Assembly (NCBI GenBank): GCA_028688175.1
Contig: JAQTYS010000181.1
Location: 1 to 5,580, forward strand
DNA length: 5,580 nucleotides
Reading direction: 5' to 3'
Source of the DNA: Methanothrix sp.
Lineage (GTDB): Archaea > Halobacteriota > Methanosarcinia > Methanotrichales > Methanotrichaceae
The notes beneath the pieces were generated by a model. The model was not told where the DNA came from, made no database searches, and saw only the letters and a list, made by a program, of their open reading frames with translations. Position 1 is the first letter of the stretch, and each line of letters starts with the position of its first letter. The position numbers and the translations under genes are program-made. Shown piece by piece: positions 1-5,381 of the stretch.

Positions 1-152
1 GGCGCTAGAAGCCTGTCAGCCTGCGGCATGTGCGGCAATCGAGGATCTTTGAGTTATGTGATTGACAGTAGAAGTCCCGGCTGAGTCGCCACGCGAGGCG
101 GGCGTGGGCTTGGCGGCCTGAGGAGCCGGTCGGGCCTAGATCACGGATTTCA

Positions 153-175
153 CGCGAAGGCGCGAAGCCGCGAAG
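153..175. repeat. Tandem tract of CGCGAAG, three copies
   Basis: CGCGAAG occurs at 153-159, 161-167 and 169-175, a period of 8 bases with one variable base between copies. It belongs to the same consensus (CRCRAAG) as the tract at 445-478. Similar CACGAAGG-type strings are seen between genes in many bacterial and archaeal genomes; their function is not known to me. Confidence 0.6.
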
Positions 176-399
176 TTCCGATGAGAGAAGGACATTTTTT
201 GGCAGGAGCCATTGGATCGCGCCGTTGGAGTCGTTTCTCGACAAAGGCCATCCGGGGCGACAGCCGTCGTTCGCCAGGCGGGCCCGGCTGCCAAGCAAGC
301 GCTCGTGCCAGTTGAGCTGGGGGTTGGTCGAGCCAGGTCTGCCAACTTCTGGCAAGGGGAGATTTCCGGGCGCTGGATTTTGGAGGCAGCTGCATTTCA

Positions 400-425
400 C
401 CATTATTATTAGCCAATAATTATGG
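400..425. repeat. Near-perfect inverted repeat (hairpin), AT-rich
   Basis: The arms 400-410 (CCATTATTATT) and 415-425 (AATAATTATGG) pair over ten base pairs with one T-T mismatch and leave a four-base loop, AGCC. It is an AT-rich island in otherwise GC-rich DNA, between the two octamer tracts. No run of T follows on either side, so an ordinary terminator is not supported. A protein-binding palindrome or a piece of a small mobile element are alternatives. Confidence 0.5.
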
Positions 426-444
426 CCAAGCAGCTACGGCCAAC

Positions 445-478
445 CACAAAGGCACGAAGGCACAAAGGACGCACGAAG
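445..478. repeat. Tandem tract of CACRAAG, four copies
   Basis: CACAAAG (445-451), CACGAAG (453-459) and CACAAAG (461-467) follow with a period of 8 bases. After four intervening bases (GACG) comes a fourth copy, CACGAAG (472-478). It is the purine-variant form of the tract at 153-175, in the same orientation about 290 bases away, so both belong to one repeat family. Confidence 0.6.
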
Positions 479-721
479 AGATTCGCAGCGGCCCTCCAGC
501 TTTGCGATCCTTTCGGGCCACCGCTCGTGTGCCGGGCCGTCCGGGCTCGCGTCACTCGTCTGCGGATGGGCGCTTGGGCGGGCTCCCGCATGGGCTTGTC
601 GTCCAGGGGGCCGGGAGAGCGAATGGTAGGGTGGTGCGCCCAATCCCGAAGAGCTGGATGCTTTGTATTCTCGATCGAGACCAGCGGGCGGAGGAGGACT
701 GGGGGCGGGTGGATGAATGGC

Positions 722-932
722 AGAAAAAAATATAAATTAATTACTAGAAAATTCTTTTTGTGATGTGAATAAGAAGCTGACGTGAAACGTCTATCTCAAT
801 TCTGGTGGCATTAGTCTATACCAGTGCAAGTTCCTATCTGTCAGAGATTATGGGATGAGCTGACTCAAATAATATCTCTTAAAGATCGATTAGAAAAGTT
901 TAAACTGGGATATATCAATACAATACAAGTAT
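722..932. other. AT-rich leader region upstream of the unknown gene
   Basis: Composition changes sharply near 722, from GC-rich to strongly AT-rich, starting with a run of A and a TATAAATTAATTA-like stretch. No open frame of note is present. Short dyads are visible (GACGT/ACGTC at 779-791 around GAA; CTGGT/ACCAG at 802-824), each with only five base pairs. The last 35 bases hold the likely promoter of the gene starting at 933. Confidence 0.5.
893..904 (+). promoter_or_regulatory. Candidate archaeal BRE/TATA promoter for the 933 gene
   Basis: A purine-rich GAAAAG (893-898), as expected of a BRE, is followed by TTTAAA (899-904). The TATA centre lies about 31 bases before the ATG at 933. With the usual archaeal distance of roughly 25-28 bases, transcription would start within a few bases of the ATG, giving a leaderless or nearly leaderless transcript. 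This fits the absence of a Shine-Dalgarno motif before 933. Found by eye only; the AT-rich background makes chance matches likely. Confidence 0.35.
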
Positions 933-1745
933 ATGTTTAATACAACATGGTTTGCAGAGATATCTCCAATGGTTAACGCCTCTGCCACGTTGGTCCAGGC
1001 ATTCGCAACGATTGGTTTGCTTGTAGTTACATATTGGCTCTATAAGGCCACAAAAATTTACGGAGAATATGTTGAAAAGCAAACGAGTATAATGGATCAG
1101 CAATTAGAGAACACTAATAAACAAACAGAAAATTATAAAATTCAGACAGGAATAATGAATGATCAATTAACAATTGCAGAAAAGCAAAGTGAGAACTCCA
1201 AGCATCAGAGCGAGATTATGGAGAAACAGATAAAATTTGGAGAAAGCCAAACCAAGCTTATGGAAGGTCAAGTAAGCTACCTCAAAGAGCAAGAAAGGAT
1301 TATGAAAGAGCGAGCAGAACGCGAAACTAATATCGAGAAATATAGAAGGCTTCGAGATGAAATGGATAATTTTATTGCGCCGCTATATTTTGCAGCAAAG
1401 ACTGTAAAAACTAATAAAGATTTTCAAGAACTCAGTGGGGTTTTTGGCCTAGTGGATTATAAAAGCGAAGGTGGCCGTTTAGAGTCAAGAAGGGATCATT
1501 ATCTATTTTGGGTCAGAATCAAAAAGAATATGTATCTAAATCAATCAGGAAAACTATTCGAATTTTTAGAAAAACATTTTCAATATGATGATGAATTTTC
1601 TGAGGGCAAAGCCGATGCTGCCAAAAAGAATTTTCTAATGAATAGAAGAGAGTTAATACAAGAAATAATAGATAATAGTTATCCAAAACTTAAAAATGAA
1701 ATAGATACAGTTGAACGCGAACTTGGTATCCAGAAAAATAAATAA
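933..1745 (+). CDS. Membrane-anchored coiled-coil protein of unknown function
   Basis: I do not recognise a named family. The 270-residue product has a short N-terminus, one hydrophobic segment at about residues 16-37 (likely membrane anchor), then a long charged and Gln-rich helix at about 45-135, then a mixed C-terminal domain (135-270) with an RLRDEMDNFIAPLY stretch and an FWVRIKKNMYL stretch. Lysines right after the membrane segment suggest that the helix and C-terminal domain face the cytoplasm. Glutamine occupies every seventh position from residue 50 to 120 (eleven in a row), and Q-[TSE]-x-[IL]-M recurs at 50, 71, 92, 106 and 120, so the region is a regular heptad coiled coil. The ATG at 933 keeps the full membrane segment; a second ATG at 969 (codon 13) is possible. 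No Shine-Dalgarno is visible. The gene is far more AT-rich than the nif genes, suggesting transfer. A sensor, scaffold or defence role are all conceivable; none is shown. Confidence 0.8.
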   Translation: MFNTTWFAEISPMVNASATLVQAFATIGLLVVTYWLYKATKIYGEYVEKQTSIMDQQLENTNKQTENYKIQTGIMNDQLTIAEKQSENSKHQSEIMEKQIKFGESQTKLMEGQVSYLKEQERIMKERAERETNIEKYRRLRDEMDNFIAPLYFAAKTVKTNKDFQELSGVFGLVDYKSEGGRLESRRDHYLFWVRIKKNMYLNQSGKLFEFLEKHFQYDDEFSEGKADAAKKNFLMNRRELIQEIIDNSYPKLKNEIDTVERELGIQKNK

Positions 1746-1803
1746 AATACATGACCATGCCCTAAAAAAAGAAGATGCAAAAAGGGGGCCATAGCTTCCT
1801 ATA

Positions 1804-2197
1804 CTAGCTACTGGGCTGACTGTATCCTAAACTAGATCCCAGAAACCCACTCGTTCCAAGACCTTCAAGGCTTTGTTCCGTTGGCAAATGACACTTGAAC
1901 TCGAAGCGGTAGTTATCCTCGTTATGGGACTCTCCCAGAGACCCCAACCCTTCTCGCTCAGTTCGCTCTAGTTAATCTCTTCTCATACCTTTTCACAATC
2001 CCTCTGCACAATTCCGATATCTCCCGCCATCTTCTCAAATAATTCCTTATATCCTCGCTCTCACCGCAATCTTGGAGGTGAGGCAGGCGAAGACTACCAC
2101 AGACACGAGCAAGCACTCCTTTCAAGGGCAAATTCCGAGAGGTTGGGGTTCTCCTCCCCCAACTCTTCTTGCATGGCGGCGGAGCCAGTGCGAACAA
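1804..2197 (-). pseudogene. Possible decayed coding sequence, two frames
   Basis: On the minus strand an open frame runs from an ATG at 2195-2197 to a stop at 1958-1960. Its second half has a protein-like, charged composition (for example GESEDIRNYLRRW and EISELCRGIVKRYEKR). Just past its end a second minus-strand frame stays open for 55 codons (1807-1971, stop 1804-1806) and includes the protein-like stretches GESHNEDNYRFEFKCHLPTE and GLGTSGFLG. One frameshift near 1970 would join the two. I cannot assign a family, and chance open frames are a real alternative. If genuine, it would be the remains of a gene, perhaps from a mobile element, left between the unknown gene and nifH. Confidence 0.17.
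2142..2163 (+). other. Hairpin in the nifH upstream region
   Basis: GTTGGGG (2142-2148) pairs with CCCCAAC (2157-2163): seven base pairs around an eight-base loop, ending 87 bases before the nifH start. The same left arm, extended to GGTTGGGGT (2141-2149), is also fully complementary to ACCCCAACC at 1941-1949, so two alternative pairings are possible if both lie on one transcript. No T-run follows, so it is not a typical terminator. A role in the nifH leader is inference only. Confidence 0.35.
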
Positions 2198-2210
2198 CCG
2201 GCAGCTCCCC

Positions 2211-2242
2211 CGAAATAAATATGAAAAATTAAATAAAATTAA
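2211..2242 (+). promoter_or_regulatory. AT-rich TATA-like block before nifH
   Basis: After a GC-rich stretch the sequence changes to an almost pure A/T run with TATA-like strings (AAATAAATAT near 2213-2222 and TTAAATAAAATT near 2229-2240). If the first is the TATA box, transcription would begin around 2240-2247, on top of the ribosome binding site at 2241-2247. That conflicts with using this site for translation. Either the true promoter lies further upstream (for example the CTTATATCC string near 2047-2055) and this block is an unstructured, A-rich leader, or the leader is extremely short. Confidence 0.35.
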
Positions 2243-2250
2243 GGTGAAAC

Positions 2251-3066
2251 ATGAGGCAAGTAGCCATCTACGGCAAAGGCGGCATTGGCAAGTCGACCAC
2301 CACCCAGAATCTAACCGCAGCCCTGTCCACTATGGGCAAGAAGATCATGCAGATCGGCTGTGATCCCAAAGCAGATTCTGTGAAATTTCTGATGAACGGC
2401 AAGAAGCAACCCTCCGTCCTGGATACGCTGAGAAAAGAGGGTGAAGTGCAATTAGAAGACGTCCTGAAAGTCGGATTTGGCGGCATCAAATGCGTTGAAT
2501 CCGGCGGCCCTGAGCCCGGTGTAGGTTGCGCCGGCAGAGGCATCATCACCTCCATCGGACTCCTGGAGAACCTGGGAGCCTATACCGACGACCTGGACTA
2601 CGTATTCTACGACGTCCTGGGCGACGTGGTCTGCGGAGGATTTGCCATGCCCATTCGAGAAGGAAAAGCGAAGGAAATCTACATCGTGGCTTCCGGAGAG
2701 ATGATGGCGCTGTATGCTGCCAACAACATCTGCAAGGGCATCCAGAAGTTCGCCGAGTCGGGCGGAACGCGCCTGGGCGGCATCATCTGCAACTCCAGAA
2801 ATGTTGACCGGGAAAAGGAGCTGGTCTCTCACTTTGCCCAGAAGCTGGGAAGTCAAATGATCCAGTTCGTGCCCAGAGACAACGTGGTCCATCAGTCAGA
2901 GATCCACAAACAGACGGTCATCCAATTCGCTCCGGACTCCAATCAGGCCAAAGCCTACCTGGCCCTGGCCAAGGCAGTGGACGAGAATGATATGTTCGTC
3001 ATCCCCAAGCCCATGGAGTACGAGGAGCTGGAGGCTGTCATGATGGAATGGGGTGTTGTAGAATGA
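2251..3066 (+). CDS. nifH: Nitrogenase iron protein (dinitrogenase reductase)
   Basis: NifH is a homodimeric cytoplasmic ATPase that passes electrons from its 4Fe-4S cluster to the MoFe protein during N2 reduction. The 271-residue product has the P-loop GKGGIGKST at residues 8-16, switch I DPKADS at 38-43, cluster ligands Cys93 (GVGCAGRG) and Cys128 (DVVCGGFAMP), and switch II DVLGD at 121-125. Arg96 matches the arginine that is ADP-ribosylated in some bacteria. IYIVASGEMMALYAANNI (143-160) is also typical. Length is normal. The start is set by AAGGTGA at 2241-2247, three bases before the ATG. The residue after DPKADS is Val44, where most NifH have Thr. The stop codon overlaps the start of nifI1 (ATGA, 3063-3066). 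Adjacent nifD and nifK make a true nitrogenase reductase, not a cofactor F430 or chlorophyll-type homologue, by far the best reading. Confidence 0.97.
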   Translation: MRQVAIYGKGGIGKSTTTQNLTAALSTMGKKIMQIGCDPKADSVKFLMNGKKQPSVLDTLRKEGEVQLEDVLKVGFGGIKCVESGGPEPGVGCAGRGIITSIGLLENLGAYTDDLDYVFYDVLGDVVCGGFAMPIREGKAKEIYIVASGEMMALYAANNICKGIQKFAESGGTRLGGIICNSRNVDREKELVSHFAQKLGSQMIQFVPRDNVVHQSEIHKQTVIQFAPDSNQAKAYLALAKAVDENDMFVIPKPMEYEELEAVMMEWGVVE

Positions 3067-3380
3067 AGATGGTTCGGGCCGTCATCCGGCCTGAGGCTGT
3101 GGACAAGGTGGCCGACAGCCTGGAAGCCGGGGGCTTTACCGCTTTAACCAGAGTCGAGGTATTCGGCAGAGGCAAGCAGAAGGGCATCAAGGTGGGCAAC
3201 GTGGTCTACGACAATTTGCCAAAGACCATGCTCATGCTGGTGGTTGGCGACGATGACCTGGAGAAGGTCGTCAAGATCATCGAGGGCGCTGCGCGCACGG
3301 GCAACATCGGCGACGGCAAGATCTTCGTGACTTCCGTCGAAGAGGCCTATACCATCCGAACCGGTCAGCGAGGGCTGTAG
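3063..3380 (+). CDS. nifI1: Nitrogen regulatory PII-like protein NifI1
   Basis: This is a 105-residue member of the GlnB/PII family, of the NifI1 type found between nifH and nifD in methanogens and some anaerobic bacteria. From work on methanogens, NifI1 and NifI2 form a complex that binds NifDK and blocks electron transfer from NifH; 2-oxoglutarate and ATP release it. Visible marks are the N-terminal strand MKMVRAVIRP, the T-loop region FGRGKQKGIKVGNVVYDNLPK (about 34-54), and the C-terminal family signature TGNIGDGKIFV...IRTGQRG (79-104). The uridylylation tyrosine context of enteric GlnB is missing, as expected for NifI. I chose the ATG at 3063 over one at 3048 because it gives the family N-terminus and an ATGA overlap with nifH; an ATG at 3069 is a lesser option. 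A GGGGTG string about ten bases upstream may serve as ribosome binding site. Only one base separates its stop from nifI2. Confidence 0.94.
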   Translation: MKMVRAVIRPEAVDKVADSLEAGGFTALTRVEVFGRGKQKGIKVGNVVYDNLPKTMLMLVVGDDDLEKVVKIIEGAARTGNIGDGKIFVTSVEEAYTIRTGQRGL

Positions 3381-3381
3381 A

Positions 3382-3735
3382 ATGAAAGAAGTCCTGGCTG
3401 TCATCCAGATGAACAAGATGGAGTGCACCAAAGACGCCCTGGAGGTCATAGGCATCCCATCCATCACCGTCTACAAAGCCAGCGGTCGGGGAAAGCAGAA
3501 AGGTCTGCAAATCCCCCATCCATCCCAGCTTGATTCGTCGAATAAGAATATGAAATTCATTCCCAAGAGGATGATCTCGATCATGGTGGAAGACGAATTC
3601 GTTCCGGCAGTGGTGGCAGTCATCACTAGGATCAACCGCACCGGCAACTTCGGTGATGGCAGGATCTTCGTCTGCCCGGTGGAAGAGTCCGTCCGCATAA
3701 GAACCGGCGAGAGAGGGAGCGTGGCCATATCATGA
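3382..3735 (+). CDS. nifI2: Nitrogen regulatory PII-like protein NifI2
   Basis: This is the 117-residue partner of NifI1 in the nitrogenase switch-off complex. It begins MKEVLAVIQMNKMECTKDAL and shares GRGKQKG (35-41) with NifI1. Its T-loop region (about 35-66) is longer than in NifI1 and differs in sequence (QIPHPSQLDSSNKNMKFIPK). That longer loop is the part expected, from the known family, to contact the MoFe protein. The PII C-terminal signature TGNFGDGRIFV...VRIRTGERG is at 88-112. The start is fixed by the one-base gap to nifI1 and an AGGG (3371-3374) seven bases upstream. The last codon and stop overlap the nifD start (ATGA, 3732-3735), which suggests coupled translation. Closest alternative is generic glnB, but position and T-loop fit NifI2. 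Confidence 0.94.
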   Translation: MKEVLAVIQMNKMECTKDALEVIGIPSITVYKASGRGKQKGLQIPHPSQLDSSNKNMKFIPKRMISIMVEDEFVPAVVAVITRINRTGNFGDGRIFVCPVEESVRIRTGERGSVAIS

Positions 3736-5381
3736 GCGGTGTTGAAAAAACTGCTGAGTGCGTGGTGGATAGTTCGATCCCCGGCGCAAAAGAGCCGATT
3801 TCCATCGCCCACAGCAAACAGGTAGTTGAGGGAATGCAAAAAATCTTTCCCAAAAAGACGATTGAGGTGAGAAGCAAACATGTGGTGGTCAAAGATTCCT
3901 GCGAGATCGAGCAGAAGATCGATGCCAACAGTCGCACCGTCCCTGGCATCCTCACCAACCGGGGCTGCGCTTACGCCGGCTCCAAAGGCGTGGTCTTCGG
4001 GCCCATCAAGGATATCCTGCATATAACACACGGGCCCATCGGATGCGCTTACTTCACCTGGGGAACCAGAAGAAATCTCATGAGCAAAGAAGACGGCAGA
4101 GACAATTTCGCCGGCTACTGCTTGAGCACTGACGTCAAGGAGACCGATATAGTCTTTGGAGCCGAGAAAAAGCTGGCCGCCGCCATTCGGGAGGCCTATG
4201 CCATCTTCAAGCCCCAGTGCATCTCGGTCTTCTGTACCTGCCCCATCGGCCTCATCGGCGACGATATCGAATCGGTCTGCAAGAAGGCGGAAGCTGACCT
4301 GAGAATCAAGGTCATTCCAGTTCGCTGCGAGGGTTACCGCGGCGTCTCTCAATCGGCTGGCCACCACATCGCCTCCAACGCCCTGATGGAGCACCTGGTG
4401 GGCACGGAAGAGCTGGAAGACCCCGGGCCCTACGACGTTAACGTCTTCGGCGAATACAACATCGGCGGAGACTACTGGGTGGTCAAAGATCTGCTGGAGA
4501 AGGTGGGATACAGAGTTGTCAGCCCCTTCACGGGAGATGCTTCCTTCCACGATATCGCCAAAGCCCACCGGGCCAAGCTGAACATACTGCTCTGCCACAG
4601 ATCGATCAACTACACCAATCGCATGATGGAGGAGAAGTACGGCGTTCCCTGGCTGAAGGTCAACTACCTGGGAGTGGAAGACACCATCGCCACCCTCCGG
4701 GATATGGCCGCCTTCTTCGACAATCCGGATCTGACCAAAAGGACCGAGGCAGTTATTGCCGAGGAGATGGCCCGCATCCAGCCGGTTATCGATATGTACC
4801 GCAAGAGGCTGGCCGGAAAGAGGGTCATGATCCTGGTGGGAGGATCACGTGCTCACCATGTCCGCAATATGTTCGAGACCCTGGGAATGGACGTAGTCGT
4901 GGCCGGCTACGAGTTCGCTCACCGGGATGACTATGAGGGTAGACGTGTGCTCTCCAGCATCGTTCATACTGGACAGTCAAAGAACCTGGCCGATATCCAT
5001 TACAAACGCGATCCCAATGTAGTTTCGCCCTACGACGATGCTGCTATCCAGAAGAAGAAAGAAAAAATTCCAAGGCTGATGGATTACGAAGGCCTGCTGC
5101 CCCATATGAAAGACGGCCAGGTCATGATCGACGATTACAGCCATCACGAGTGCGAGCGCCTGGTGAAGGATCTGGGAATTGATCTCTTCTGTTCGGGAAT
5201 CAAAGACAAGTACGTCTTCCAGAAGATGCACATCCCATCCCGGCAGATGCACTCCTATGACTACAGCGGCCCCTACACAGGCTTTGAAGGCTTCGTGCAG
5301 TTCGCCAAAGATATCGACATGTCTGTGAACAGCCCAACCTGGAAATTCATAAATCCGCCCTGGAGGCAGAACAATGCTTGA
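3732..5381 (+). CDS. nifD: Nitrogenase molybdenum-iron protein alpha chain
   Basis: NifD carries the FeMo-cofactor and half of the P-cluster ligands of the alpha2-beta2 MoFe protein. In this 549-residue product the P-cluster cysteines are Cys79 (RGCAYAGSKG), Cys105 (GPIGC) and Cys170 (CPIGLIGDDIE), the first two 26 apart as in Azotobacter. The cofactor ligands are Cys288 (LLCHRSINY) and His507 (QMHSYDYSGPY), and active-site residues Gln207 and His211 lie in GVSQSAGHH. Arg373 sits in GGSRAHH where Azotobacter has GGLRPRH. About 50 extra residues between AHRDDYEG (397-403) and MIDD (465-468) match the insertion of clostridial-type NifD. SYDYSGPY and the absence of a delta-subunit gene before nifK argue for the Mo enzyme rather than V or Fe-only. 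The start overlaps nifI2 by four bases; the end overlaps nifK by eight. Confidence 0.97.
   Translation: MSGVEKTAECVVDSSIPGAKEPISIAHSKQVVEGMQKIFPKKTIEVRSKHVVVKDSCEIEQKIDANSRTVPGILTNRGCAYAGSKGVVFGPIKDILHITHGPIGCAYFTWGTRRNLMSKEDGRDNFAGYCLSTDVKETDIVFGAEKKLAAAIREAYAIFKPQCISVFCTCPIGLIGDDIESVCKKAEADLRIKVIPVRCEGYRGVSQSAGHHIASNALMEHLVGTEELEDPGPYDVNVFGEYNIGGDYWVVKDLLEKVGYRVVSPFTGDASFHDIAKAHRAKLNILLCHRSINYTNRMMEEKYGVPWLKVNYLGVEDTIATLRDMAAFFDNPDLTKRTEAVIAEEMARIQPVIDMYRKRLAGKRVMILVGGSRAHHVRNMFETLGMDVVVAGYEFAHRDDYEGRRVLSSIVHTGQSKNLADIHYKRDPNVVSPYDDAAIQKKKEKIPRLMDYEGLLPHMKDGQVMIDDYSHHECERLVKDLGIDLFCSGIKDKYVFQKMHIPSRQMHSYDYSGPYTGFEGFVQFAKDIDMSVNSPTWKFINPPWRQNNA

Larger units (their letters stand above)
1..721. 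other. GC-rich stretch without a credible gene
   Basis: I see no gene here. Open frames exist on both strands, but they overlap each other, are rich in Arg, Pro, Gly, Ser and Trp as chance frames in GC-rich DNA are, and show no recognisable domain or convincing ribosome binding site. The stretch holds two short tandem tracts of the same 8-base unit (153-175 and 445-478) and an AT-rich hairpin (400-425), described separately. A partial resemblance exists between 104-118 and 590-604 (12 of 15 bases), too short to prove duplication. It could be a remnant of repeats or an old mobile element, or the far end of an intergenic region whose genes lie to the left of the window. Confidence 0.6.
1746..2250. 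other. Intergenic region upstream of nifH
   Basis: This 505-base gap has no convincing gene. It starts AT-rich, then becomes mixed, with pyrimidine-rich + strand stretches around 1950-2060. It carries possible decayed coding sequence on the minus strand (1804-2197), a hairpin at 2142-2163 and an AT-rich block directly before nifH. A strong GGAGGTGA at 2073-2080 resembles a ribosome binding site but has no ATG at a usable distance. The tetranucleotide GGAA does not occur on the + strand anywhere in the gap, so the GGAA-N6-TTCC operator known for the methanogen nitrogen repressor NrpR is absent. The GGTA-N6-TACC variant was not found either. Confidence 0.6.

Noticed and set aside
5..403. Minus-strand open frame of 132 codons in the GC-rich block
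   Set aside because: Low-complexity Arg/Pro/Ser/Leu-rich translation typical of chance frames in GC-rich DNA, no domain, no ribosome binding site, and it runs through the octamer tract and hairpin.
104..604. Duplication of a GC-rich segment (104-118 compared with 590-604)
   Set aside because: Twelve of fifteen matching bases in GC-rich DNA can arise by chance, and similarity does not extend further.
422..763. Plus-strand open frame of 113 codons
   Set aside because: Starts inside the hairpin and crosses the octamer tract and the sharp GC-to-AT boundary at about 722; translation has no recognisable features.
760..870. Box C/D-like sRNA (GTGATGT, CTGA, further GATGA and CTGA strings)
   Set aside because: Only the first C and D'-like boxes have proper spacing; the second pair is missing or misplaced.
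1751..1790. Terminator after the orphan gene
   Set aside because: The stretch is A-rich, not T-rich, on the coding strand and shows no convincing stem.
2073..2125. GGAGGTGA followed by a GTG frame at 2077 running to about 2217
   Set aside because: The GTG lies inside the ribosome binding motif itself, and the translation ends in Pro/Arg-rich filler with no family features.
3471..4598. Minus-strand open frame of 375 codons opposite nifI2 and nifD
   Set aside because: It is the antisense shadow of strongly conserved nif coding sequence.
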